Shown here: piece by piece, positions 1-5,357 of the stretch | Layout: every line of letters starts with the position of its first letter | Position numbering within the stretch: the stretch's first letter is position 1 | From: an uncultured Collinsella sp. | Lineage (GTDB): Bacteria; Actinomycetota; Coriobacteriia; Coriobacteriales; Coriobacteriaceae | Direction of reading: 5' to 3' | Length of the DNA stretch: 6,019 nt | Assembly: GCA_900551305.1 (NCBI GenBank) | Contig: URVK01000110.1 | Location: 1-6,019 of the forward strand | Made by a program: the position numbers and the translations under genes | The notes under the pieces: model-generated | Seen by the model: the letters and a program-made list of their open reading frames with translations, nothing else | The model's database searches: none | Told to the model about the DNA's origin: nothing

Positions 1-368
1 ACCACAGCGGCATTCGCCGCGACGATCCGCGCGACGTCGAGCATGCGCGACGCGGATTTTGGGTCACGACGCTCGATGTGAGCGTGGGCGCCGACAGCGC
101 CGACTTTGCCATTGTCGAACGCCTGCAGGCGGGCGACGTAGTCGTGACGCAGGACATTGGCTTGGCGAGCATGGTGCTCGGGCGCGATGCCGCCGCCATC
201 GGCGTGCGCGGGCGCGTCTACGATAAGGCGACCATCGACATGCAACTGTTTATTCGCCACGAGGAAAAGAAGGTGCGCCGCGCCGGCGGTCGCACTCGCG
301 GTCCGGCGGCATTTACCAGCGAAGACCGGGCCCGCTTTAAGCGAAACCTCACCGAGCTGCTGCGCTAA
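1..368 (+). CDS. YaiI/YqxD (DUF188) family protein, 5'-truncated by window edge
   Basis: The reading frame is open from base 3 and ends at TAA 366-368, giving 121 visible residues. The N-terminus lies outside the window; family members are about 150 residues, so roughly 30 are missing, including the conserved Asp-rich start. The visible part follows the YqxD pattern closely: a GADSADFAIV segment, then GDVVVTQDIGLA, then RGRVYD, then RHEEKKVRRAGGRTRGP, and a final SEDRARF helix. The GTG at 78 is not the real start, because recognisable family sequence (VTTLDV) continues upstream of it. The family is widespread and has been placed near PIN-like/NYN-like nucleases, but its biochemical role is poorly defined; that part is family knowledge. 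The gene ends three bases before a strong hairpin terminator. Family assignment is secure; function is not. Confidence 0.93.
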   Translation, partial: HSGIRRDDPRDVEHARRGFWVTTLDVSVGADSADFAIVERLQAGDVVVTQDIGLASMVLGRDAAAIGVRGRVYDKATIDMQLFIRHEEKKVRRAGGRTRGPAAFTSEDRARFKRNLTELLR

Positions 369-370
369 CC

Positions 371-415
371 AAGGTAGATTTTTGGGACGTGCCTAAAAAT
401 CTACCTTTTTGTTTT
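371..415 (+). terminator. Rho-independent terminator built from a 13-bp palindrome
   Basis: Arms 371-383 and 395-407 are perfect reverse complements (13 bp) around an 11-base loop. The plus-strand product ends in TTTTTGTTTT at 406-415. The hairpin lies two bases after the stop of the DUF188 gene, so it is well placed to end that transcript. The left arm is also preceded by A-rich sequence on the opposite strand only weakly, so activity is expected mainly on the plus strand. It is also one of two related palindromes in this convergent gap. Confidence 0.8.
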
Positions 416-443
416 GGCAGCGGGGAATGCCCTGGTCACAGGG

Positions 444-474
444 GTAGATCGTAAGACATGTCCCAATAATCTAC
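444..474 (-). repeat. Second, diverged copy of the same palindromic repeat
   Basis: GTAGAT (444-449) pairs with ATCTAC (469-474), and the centre holds the perfect palindrome GACATGTC (455-462). Read on the minus strand, it aligns without gaps to the first palindrome (GTAGAT...CTACC core), with 26 of 32 positions the same. It lies directly after the minus-strand permease stop codon. It has no run of T on the minus strand, so it would be at best a weak terminator for the permease. A decayed copy of a dispersed palindromic repeat is an equally good reading. Confidence 0.6.
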
Positions 475-1563
475 TTAAAGGCCAACGGCGGATAGGATGA
501 GGCCCCAGCCGGCACCGATGACGTACATCATGATCAGGAACAGGACGTTTTCGCGGGCGCTGCGGTTGGTGCGGAACAGCACCAGGTAGCCCACACCAGC
601 AGAGATGAGCGTGCCGGCGAGCATCGGGGCCAGCTGCAGCGCGCCTTCCAGGTACAGTTGTGTGATGACGACGCTGGCCGAGCAGTTGGGAATCAGGCCG
701 ACAAGCGCCGAACCCAGGACGGCGAGCGTCTCGTTGCCACGCAGGAACTGCTCGGTCGCGGACTCGCCGAAGGTCTCGAGCACGGCGACCAGAATCAGCG
801 TCACCAGAAAAATGAATACCGATACCTGCACGGTGTGCGAGATGGCGCTGCGAATAATCGACAGGAGGGGCGCGCCCTCGTGAGAGCGGGAGTGACCGTG
901 GCCATCATGGTGTTCATGCTCGTCCTCATGACCGTGATCGTGGCCATGTCCGTGTTCGTGCTCGTCCTCGTCTTCATCGCAACCGCAATGGTCGCGCTCG
1001 CACAGCTCATGGATGTGATCGGCGCTCACGCCCGCCTCGGCCACCTCGTCGATGATGTCACCGCCAGTGTGGTCGTCGTGCGCGCAGTTCACGTGGGCCG
1101 GGTTGGCCGCGGTTCCCAGCACGGTACGGCGAATCGCCGCATGCGCGCGAGCGTTACGACGCAGGCCGCGAATGGCGGCGTCCACGATAAAGCCCGTGAC
1201 CAGCGCGATCAGTGCCTTCGAAGCCAAAAGCATCGCCATGGTCTGCACGGGCACCTGCTCGGCGAGCAACAGCGGCAGCATCTCATCGGAGGTCGAAAGG
1301 AACACCGCCACCAACGTGCCCAAGGTCACGACACGACCGGCGTACAGCGTTGCCGCCATGGCCGAAAAGCCGCACTGCGGCACCATACCCAGCAACGAGC
1401 CAACCACGGGACCTGCGGCGCCGGCGCGCTTGATGGCCCCGTTAACGCGGTCGCCCGCGACGTGCTCCAAGGTCTCGAGGGCCAGATACGTCACCAACAA
1501 AAACGGCACAAGCGAGAGCGTGTCCTTGCCGGCGTCGAGCAGAATATCAATCAGCAAATCCAT
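475..1563 (-). CDS. Putative manganese/metal permease (ArsP_2-like) with His-rich loop
   Basis: The 362-residue protein is a multi-pass membrane protein. Hydrophobic segments are seen around residues 15-30, 52-72, 78-100, 107-130, 236-262, 280-303, 308-330 and 337-360. Two similar motifs mark an internal duplication: GMVPQCGFS (59-67) in the first half and GLIPNCSAS (289-297) in the second. Each is followed by a Leu/Tyr-rich helix, and the first half also has TSDEMLPLL (91-99). Between the halves, residues 158-228 form a hydrophilic loop very rich in His, Asp and Glu, with a CGC cluster at 193-195, suited to binding divalent metal. This architecture fits the family annotated as putative manganese transporter (earlier called arsenic efflux-like). 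Substrate and direction are inferred, not shown. The start is ATG (CAT at 1561-1563), with a GAAAGG ribosome site at 1575-1580, 11 bases upstream. It is transcribed divergently from the exonuclease gene. Alternative: another ArsP/YraQ-type permease. Confidence 0.8.
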   Translation of the reverse strand: MDLLIDILLDAGKDTLSLVPFLLVTYLALETLEHVAGDRVNGAIKRAGAAGPVVGSLLGMVPQCGFSAMAATLYAGRVVTLGTLVAVFLSTSDEMLPLLLAEQVPVQTMAMLLASKALIALVTGFIVDAAIRGLRRNARAHAAIRRTVLGTAANPAHVNCAHDDHTGGDIIDEVAEAGVSADHIHELCERDHCGCDEDEDEHEHGHGHDHGHEDEHEHHDGHGHSRSHEGAPLLSIIRSAISHTVQVSVFIFLVTLILVAVLETFGESATEQFLRGNETLAVLGSALVGLIPNCSASVVITQLYLEGALQLAPMLAGTLISAGVGYLVLFRTNRSARENVLFLIMMYVIGAGWGLILSAVGL

Positions 1564-1606
1564 GACGGATGGAACCTTTCGTGTCTTTCGGCAGCATTGT
1601 AAAAAT

Positions 1607-1642
1607 CCTAGCGGTCAACTAGGGTATTGTAGTTGTCCTAGG
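1607..1642 (-). promoter_or_regulatory. Candidate metal-repressor operator (CCTAG/CTAGG half-sites)
   Basis: CCTAG (1607-1611) and CTAGG (1619-1623) form an inverted repeat with a 7-base gap at the expected transcription start. A third palindromic copy, CCTAGG (1637-1642), lies between the -35 and -10 boxes. This is the usual geometry of a repressor operator. The TAGG/CCTA half-sites recall DtxR/MntR-family sites, but no regulator gene is nearby, so the identity of the binding protein is inference. Confidence 0.42.
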
Positions 1643-1653
1643 CGCGATGCCAA
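1626..1653 (-). promoter_or_regulatory. Sigma-70-type promoter of the metal permease gene
   Basis: On the minus strand, TTGGCA (plus-strand 1648-1653) is followed after 16 bases by TACAAT (plus-strand 1626-1631). This puts the expected transcript start near 1619 and gives a short leader of about 55 bases. That leaves no room for a manganese riboswitch of the yybP-ykoY type. Confidence 0.6.
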
Positions 1654-1735
1654 TAGTTGCCCATGGTAAACTATCATCTCGCCACATCTCAATGAACCCG
1701 AGCCGCACGACGCGGCCCATCCAAGGAGAAGTTAT

Positions 1736-2704
1736 ATGAACGTTTCACAAGCACTCGAATACGAGCGCCAGCCGTTTATTCCCATGTTTATCTATGGCGA
1801 TCACGGCGCCATGGAGTCCGAGCGCCAGAAGGGCGAAGAGGCCCTCAAGGTGCTCGAGACCGAGTACTTTACTGCCGAGGGCGACCCCAGCTTCGACTTT
1901 GCCACCGTGCGCGACCTGGCTGACCGCAACCGCGACCTGTGCGACCAGATTGGCGAGGCACGCCTGCGCAACGTGACGCCCGCGACGCTTTCGCGCGGCC
2001 TGTCCGATGCCGACACCTGCGCCGCCATCGGCAAGATGCAAAAGCGCACCGCCGCGTCCGTTATGCGCGAGATCCGCGGCGACCGCGACGCGCTCGGCGT
2101 CGCCTACGCTCGCAAGCCCATCCAAGGCACGGTGCTGGGCATCGACATCGAGACCACCGGTCGCGCGCCCGAGCGCGGCTACATCATCAACGTGGGCTGG
2201 GAAATCATGGACCTCACCAGCGACGCCGTGCCGCATGACGCCGAGGCGCATTACTGCGGCCTGCCCGACATCTACCGCGGCGAGGATGTGCCGTTGTCGA
2301 ATATCCACCATATCACCTGGGACGACATCGACGGCAAAAAGCCGTTCCGCGAGAACAAGGAACTGCAGAAGCAGCTGCTCAAGCTTATGAAGAAGTACCC
2401 GTACATGGCGCATAACGCCGCGTTCGAGGACAGCTGGTTCAAAATTCATCTGGACGGTTACGCCGAGGCACGCCGCGCCGGCAAGATCATCGTCATCGAC
2501 TCGCGCCAGATCTGCCGCAGCCTGGATGCCGACGTCCGCTCGCTCCCCCGCGAATCCGCCCCCGCCGCGCTCGAGAACTGGGCGCGCCGCCGTGGAACCC
2601 TCGCCGCCGACGCCAACGAGCAGCATCTGGGCCTGGACGACACCGACCTCATGCTCCGCACCGTCCAAGCCGAGTTCAACCTCAAGAACCTATTCGCCAA
2701 GTAG
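1736..2704 (+). CDS. DEDDh-type 3'-5' exonuclease domain protein
   Basis: This 322-residue protein has a helical, charged N-terminal region of about 130 residues with no domain I recognise, then a DnaQ/RNase T-like exonuclease fold. Exo I is DIETTG (D137, E139). Exo II is AHNAAFED (225-232). Exo III is H297 with D302 five residues later, the DEDDh spacing. The family removes nucleotides from 3' ends of DNA or RNA using two metal ions. At the Exo II position where D normally follows HNAxF, this protein has E231 and then D232, so the metal ligand is either a conservative Glu or shifted by one. The start is chosen from AAGGAGAA at 1723-1730, five bases before the ATG. High GC and codon use match the housekeeping genes. 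It could serve in DNA repair or RNA turnover; the substrate is not readable. Confidence 0.85.
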   Translation: MNVSQALEYERQPFIPMFIYGDHGAMESERQKGEEALKVLETEYFTAEGDPSFDFATVRDLADRNRDLCDQIGEARLRNVTPATLSRGLSDADTCAAIGKMQKRTAASVMREIRGDRDALGVAYARKPIQGTVLGIDIETTGRAPERGYIINVGWEIMDLTSDAVPHDAEAHYCGLPDIYRGEDVPLSNIHHITWDDIDGKKPFRENKELQKQLLKLMKKYPYMAHNAAFEDSWFKIHLDGYAEARRAGKIIVIDSRQICRSLDADVRSLPRESAPAALENWARRRGTLAADANEQHLGLDDTDLMLRTVQAEFNLKNLFAK

Positions 2705-3055
2705 AAACGCCTGCGACAAACCCCGGCGTAGATCACGAGCGGTCTCGCAGCGGGAAACCCCGCAGTGGGGCCGCCCTACGTTCCACAGATAGATTTGCCA
2801 TCACAAATTCTGAACACTCATTGCGAACGATTTCGGCCAATTCCCGACACGTAATTCGTTGTCGGATGGTGATGCGTCGATATCAAATGTGCGGCAATTG
2901 AGTATTTATATGCTATAGCTAAGCTGCGAAAACTTTTATTTAGGGCATACCAACTCATAATTGCGTCAAGCTTTTGGACAGCATTTGGTTAGACCTCTAA
3001 AACGGCTTTTCCACTCAGCGCCGTCAACACGGCATTAGCTGACACGATATATATC
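2705..3055. other. Long non-coding gap marking the left edge of AT-rich DNA
   Basis: There is no credible gene in these 351 bases. The first 80 bases are GC-rich and hold small competing hairpins (GCGGG 2750-2754 with CCCGC 2759-2763) without a T run, so I do not call a terminator. From about 2790 the composition falls: I count roughly 52% GC in 2821-2880, 32% in 2881-2940 and 42% in 2941-3000. An imperfect hairpin, CCGACA (2844-2849) with TGTCGG (2860-2865), is present. No convincing promoter with correct spacing was found for the next gene. Confidence 0.6.
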
Positions 3056-4246
3056 ATGAGTATCGTATTGTCACATACCACTGCAAAAGCGGTCTACCAG
3101 GCCGCGCATTCGGTGTCTGCGAAAGGCATCGAGTCCTGTAGCCCTGCCGCGATTTACGGATCATGTCCCACCGGAACGTTCCTTGACGCAGCCGCAGAAT
3201 GGCTCACCAAACATGATGTTTCCCTCGACACAAATGATTCCCTCGAGGTGATGGTGTTTGATCGCAGGAATGCGCGCTATGCAATGAACTGTCAATGCCA
3301 CGTTTCTTCAAAACGATTCTCGAACTCACGCTTTATAGAGCTCAAAGATGGCATCTTCATTGTTGGCGTTGAGCTTTGCGCACTTCAGGCCGCCACCTAT
3401 CTTTCTTTTCGCGAACTAGTGGAGTACTACTTTGAACTGTGCGGCGCTTATTCCCTTGGAACCGACTCTTCCACCTCCTATACCGAGCGTTTCGCGCTCA
3501 CCTCGACCGAGAGGTTAAAGCAGTTCTTTAATTCCATTACCAGATGCGACGGTCTGGCCCTTGCCCGAAAGGCGATCCAATGTGTGCGCGACGGATGCCG
3601 GTCTCCTATGGAAACAGCCTTTGTCATGATGTTAACGCTGCCCAAAAGCGAAGGAGGGCTTGGTATTAAGGGAATTGAGACCGATTACGAGGTGCAGGTC
3701 ACCACTGCCGCAAAGAATCTCACGAGACGCAAAAAGTTCTTTATGGATGCGTATCTAAAGAAATCTCGCACAGACATTGAATACAACGGTTTTTATCATG
3801 ACGCGGAAGAAGACCGCGCCATCGATGAGGAGCGCAAGAATGCACTTGCGTCCATGGGGTACGGAATCATCACCGTCAGCCGTTATTCCTTTATGCATGC
3901 CAGCTCTTTTGTTAGGGTCATGGAAGCAATCCAGCGGAAAGAGGGCGTACGCCCCTCGCGTCTGCCAAAAGACTTTCAAATCATGCAAGAGGACCTGAGA
4001 CAGTTTGTGCTCAGAAGGTTTATAGAAGAGAAAAAGCGAATTCAGAAGCAGCTTCGCCAGGATTCCGAAGAGCGTCAACGAATCGACCTCGAAAAAGCAA
4101 CGCTCGAAGGCATCACGCTGGATGACCCGACAATTAATGAAGTTCCGGCAATCGATGACATGCAGACTGTCGAATCCGACAGCCCATCATTTGCCCAAAC
4201 AAGCAGCCTCGCGCCCGAGGGCAGGGTCTTCGGGGCCGGAGACTAG
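3056..4246 (+). CDS. AbiEi-like/DUF559-type protein with PD-(D/E)XK nuclease fold
   Basis: This 396-residue soluble protein has three parts. Residues 1-180 resemble the AbiEi-like regions of actinobacterial proteins: an opening VLSHTTA, an ELKDGIFIVGVELCALQ segment where others have a short 'promoter-and-substrate' strand and helix, and an ELCGAYS segment at 127-133. Residues 181-290 match the DUF559/Vsr-like nuclease layout: SPMETA (E186), FFMDAYL (D231), IEYNG (E242), FYHDAEEDRAIDEER (247-260, with H248) and a LASMGYGIITVSR strand. These would be the catalytic acids of a PD-(D/E)XK fold, though the usual Lys after the Glu is not obvious (EYN). Residues 310-350 are a charged, probably coiled-coil helix, and the tail to 396 is low in complexity and acidic. 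No Shine-Dalgarno site precedes the ATG, and the frame is closed upstream by TAG at 2990 with no other start. Lower GC and codons such as ATA, AGA, AGG, CTA and TTA suggest transfer. Related proteins may serve defence or toxin-antitoxin roles; this is inference. Confidence 0.72.
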   Translation: MSIVLSHTTAKAVYQAAHSVSAKGIESCSPAAIYGSCPTGTFLDAAAEWLTKHDVSLDTNDSLEVMVFDRRNARYAMNCQCHVSSKRFSNSRFIELKDGIFIVGVELCALQAATYLSFRELVEYYFELCGAYSLGTDSSTSYTERFALTSTERLKQFFNSITRCDGLALARKAIQCVRDGCRSPMETAFVMMLTLPKSEGGLGIKGIETDYEVQVTTAAKNLTRRKKFFMDAYLKKSRTDIEYNGFYHDAEEDRAIDEERKNALASMGYGIITVSRYSFMHASSFVRVMEAIQRKEGVRPSRLPKDFQIMQEDLRQFVLRRFIEEKKRIQKQLRQDSEERQRIDLEKATLEGITLDDPTINEVPAIDDMQTVESDSPSFAQTSSLAPEGRVFGAGD

Positions 4247-4255
4247 GCCGGCTAA

Positions 4256-4299
4256 CAAGGTGGGTACCCTAGCGACGTGCAAAATTGCGAGTATTCAGC
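4256..4299 (+). repeat. Left 44-bp inverted-repeat arm
   Basis: The arm starts with CAAGGTGGGTACCCT and ends with GAGTATTCAGC. It matches the reverse complement of 4466-4509 at 36 of 44 positions; four of the eight mismatches form one block at 4285-4288. Confidence 0.8.
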
Positions 4300-4465
4300 A
4301 GGGTCGGGTGTCTATCACCCTCGAGTGGATCCAAATGTGAAGCGAAATCACTCTTGCGTGAGAGCGTTAGGCAACATTTGAGGAAGAACTCATCGGATTA
4401 ACACCCTAAGATAACTCTTGAACTGCATTATATGACCTGCAATAAATTAGCGGACCCCTATAGTT

Positions 4466-4509
4466 GCAGAATACTCCATTTTTTGCACGGCACGAGGGTA
4501 CCCACCTTG
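4466..4509 (-). repeat. Right 44-bp inverted-repeat arm
   Basis: Read on the minus strand, it starts CAAGGTGGGTACCCT and ends GAGTATTCTGC, pairing with the left arm. Its inner end overlaps a shorter inverted repeat (CTGCAA 4437-4442 with TTGCAG 4464-4469). The stretch 4510-4590 outside it holds no gene or clear signal. Confidence 0.8.
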
Positions 4510-4591
4510 GCATCGACTATCAAAAAACGCTCAGTCCGGGATCTCGTCCACTATTCCCCATCATTTTGTACAACGAATTACCTGAACGTCA

Positions 4592-4619
4592 TTGACATAT
4601 GAACATGCACTCATATAAT
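4592..4619 (+). promoter_or_regulatory. Consensus promoter of the metal-efflux operon
   Basis: A perfect TTGACA (4592-4597) and a perfect TATAAT (4614-4619) are separated by 16 bases, predicting a transcript start near 4626. Both boxes overlap the first repressor operator, so bound repressor should exclude RNA polymerase. A full-consensus promoter under tight repression is typical of inducible metal-resistance genes. Confidence 0.88.
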
Positions 4620-4652
4620 CGAAAGTAAATTATATGAGCGCATGTTCATATG
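4596..4652 (+). promoter_or_regulatory. Double ArsR/SmtB operator (O1 and O2) in a 24-bp inverted repeat
   Basis: Arms 4596-4619 and 4629-4652 are inverted repeats matching at 23 of 24 positions, with a 9-base gap. Each arm is itself a dyad, ATATGA-N8-TCATAT: O1 at 4597-4616 and O2 at 4632-4651. Their centres are 35 bp apart. O1 covers the -35 to -10 region; O2 lies after the transcript start and ends just before the AAAGGA ribosome site at 4653-4658. ArsR/SmtB-family regulators bind such ATATGA...TCATAT sites and release them on metal binding. In the transcript, the two arms would also form a long hairpin next to the ribosome site, if transcription started upstream. Confidence 0.85.
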
Positions 4653-4665
4653 AAAGGATATTGCA

Positions 4666-5031
4666 ATGAGCATCCGCGTTGATGAAACGAAACTCGACAT
4701 CGAGGCCACCGAACCCGCGATCCCGACCACCTGCTCGCCCGAGGACCTTCCCGACGAGGAGCTTCTCTACGACCTCGCCGACCTGTTCAAGGTCTTCAGC
4801 GACACCACGCGCATCAAGATCCTTTACGCCCTCATGGGCCGCGAGCTCTGCGTGGCAGACATCGCCGAAGCGACCGAAACCTCGCAGTCCGCGGTGTCGC
4901 ACCAGCTGCGCACACTCAAGCAGTCGCACCTGGTTAAATTCCGGCGCGACGGGCGCAATATCCTATACTCGCTCGCCGACGACCACGTCTACACCATGCT
5001 CAACCAGGGCATGAGCCATATCTGCGAATAG
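4666..5031 (+). CDS. ArsR/SmtB-family zinc-responsive repressor
   Basis: This 121-residue winged-helix protein has the standard family order: FKVFSDTTRIKILYAL (41-56), ELCVADIAEA (60-69), recognition helix SQSAVSHQLRTLKQ (73-86) and wing RRDGRNILYSL (93-103). The C-terminal helix carries D105, H107, H118 and E121, matching the spacing of the alpha-5 zinc ligands of SmtB (D-x-H-x10-H-x2-E). This argues for a zinc (or cobalt/cadmium) sensor rather than an arsenite sensor, which uses Cys pairs. C62 and D65 keep part of the alpha-3 site and C23 lies in the N-terminal arm, but the CadC second Cys is replaced by Ala64. The protein is expected to repress its own promoter by binding the double operator and to release DNA on metal binding. 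The start is set by AAAGGA at 4653-4658. It is first gene of the operon. It is close to SmtB/ZiaR/CzrA types, but I give no symbol. Confidence 0.93.
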   Translation: MSIRVDETKLDIEATEPAIPTTCSPEDLPDEELLYDLADLFKVFSDTTRIKILYALMGRELCVADIAEATETSQSAVSHQLRTLKQSHLVKFRRDGRNILYSLADDHVYTMLNQGMSHICE

Positions 5032-5093
5032 CAACCAACCACGGTACCAGCGCGGCCTGCACCCAAGCCGCAAAAACGGGAAAGGAACCCACC

Positions 5094-5312
5094 ATGAAAA
5101 AGCAGTACAAGCTCGATGAGATCGATTGCGCCAACTGTGCGCGCGAGCTTCAGGACGAGCTGGCCAAGCTCGAGGGCGTCAAATCCGTGTCCGTCAACTT
5201 TATGACCCAGAAGCTGACGCTCGAGGCCGATGATGCTGAGTTCGACGAGGTGCTCAACCGCGTTGTTGAGTTTACGGCCGACGCCGAGCCGGACTGCGAG
5301 ATCATTCTCTAG
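5094..5312 (+). CDS. Free-standing HMA-domain metal-binding protein
   Basis: This 72-residue protein is a single heavy-metal-associated domain of the usual length (beta-alpha-beta-beta-alpha-beta). The metal-binding loop is DCANCARE, with C12 and C15, followed by a helix (ELQDELAKLEGV), a VKSVSVNFMTQKLTLEAD strand pair and a second helix. It is strongly acidic, which is common in zinc/cadmium-type HMA domains; CopZ-type copper chaperones usually have a GMxCxxC loop instead. It probably hands divalent metal to, or regulates, the ATPase encoded next, which lacks its own HMA domain. The gene follows the repressor by 62 bases with its own AAAGGA site (5081-5086), and is separated from the ATPase gene by a hairpin and a third operator. 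The family call is safe; the partner is inferred from position. Confidence 0.92.
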   Translation: MKKQYKLDEIDCANCARELQDELAKLEGVKSVSVNFMTQKLTLEADDAEFDEVLNRVVEFTADAEPDCEIIL

Positions 5313-5314
5313 CC

Positions 5315-5332
5315 CAGGTTTACGCCAACCTG
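5315..5332 (+). other. Small perfect hairpin after the HMA gene
   Basis: CAGGTT (5315-5320) and AACCTG (5327-5332) form a 6-bp stem with a 6-base loop, two bases after the HMA stop codon. It directly precedes the larger GC-rich hairpin, and could protect the 3' end of the upstream message. It has no T run. Confidence 0.4.
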
Positions 5333-5333
5333 C

Positions 5334-5357
5334 AAGGCCGCGCTTGCCGCGGCCTTT
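5334..5357 (+). terminator. GC-rich hairpin terminator or attenuator before the ATPase gene
   Basis: AAGGCCGCG (5334-5342) and CGCGGCCTT (5348-5356) form a perfect 9-bp stem with a 5-base loop, followed only by a short T run (TTT 5355-5357, then GCT). The stem is strong and the tail is weak, so partial termination is more likely than a full stop. It sits inside an apparent operon, and so would lower ATPase expression from the upstream promoter. Confidence 0.6.

Larger units (their letters stand above)
4256..4509. mobile_element. 254-bp element bounded by 44-bp inverted repeats (MITE-like)
   Basis: Arms 4256-4299 and 4466-4509 are the same length and match at 36 of 44 positions as inverted repeats with no gaps. 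The outer 15 bases (CAAGGTGGGTACCCT) are identical, and conservation is best at the outer ends, as in terminal inverted repeats. Each arm contains the self-palindrome GGGTACCC. Inside are a small hairpin (GGGTG 4306-4310 with CACCC 4316-4320), AAATGT (4333-4338) with ACATTT (4374-4379), and CTGCAA (4437-4442) with TTGCAG (4464-4469). No open frame of credible length lies within it. It begins ten bases after the nuclease stop codon. No target duplication was found: the left flank reads GGCTAA and the right flank GCATCG. It may instead be a large structured RNA or terminator; both readings remain open. Confidence 0.5.
2790..4590. other. AT-richer, probably acquired island
   Basis: Hand counts of 60-base blocks give about 42-48% GC inside the nuclease gene and 40% at 4381-4440. 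The exonuclease gene gives 63-65% and the repressor gene 60%. The dip contains the nuclease gene and the inverted-repeat element, and ends at the promoter of the metal operon. No integrase, transposase, tRNA or flanking direct repeat is visible, so the mode of entry is unknown. Boundaries are approximate. Confidence 0.5.

Noticed and set aside
78..368. GTG at 78 as the start of the DUF188 gene
   Set aside because: Family-like sequence continues in frame upstream to base 3, so the gene is cut by the window edge, not started here.
885..970. Tandem DNA repeat or CRISPR-like array
   Set aside because: The repetition is coding: it encodes the His/Asp/Glu loop of the permease and has no regular spacers.
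658..1602. Long plus-strand open frame opposite the permease gene
   Set aside because: It is a shadow of the minus-strand gene: its product is a low-complexity His/Arg/Gln-rich mix with no domain, while the minus frame has clear membrane segments and family motifs.
1596..1618. TTGACC with TACAAT as an alternative permease promoter
   Set aside because: The gap is only 11 bases, too short for a sigma-70 promoter; the TTGGCA-N16-TACAAT pair upstream fits better.
1564..1620. Manganese riboswitch (yybP-ykoY) in the permease leader
   Set aside because: The leader predicted from the promoter is only about 55 bases and shows no matching core motif.
1745..2668. Long minus-strand open frame opposite the exonuclease gene
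   Set aside because: It results from high GC on the antisense strand. The plus frame has complete DEDDh motifs and a good ribosome site.
2750..2775. Hairpins after the exonuclease gene as a terminator
   Set aside because: Stems are short and compete with each other, and no T run follows.
4256..4300. T-box leader suggested by AAGGTGGGTACC
   Set aside because: The T-box sequence AGGGTGGNACCGCG is not matched after the first bases, the match recurs inverted at 4466-4509, and no aminoacyl-tRNA or amino-acid gene follows.
4122..4340. Short open frame overlapping the nuclease 3' end
   Set aside because: It runs across the stop codon and into the inverted-repeat arm in another frame, has no ribosome site and no recognisable domain.
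4240..4520. Target-site duplication around the 254-bp element
   Set aside because: Flanks GGCTAA and GCATCG are not repeats; a duplication may have decayed, but none can be shown.
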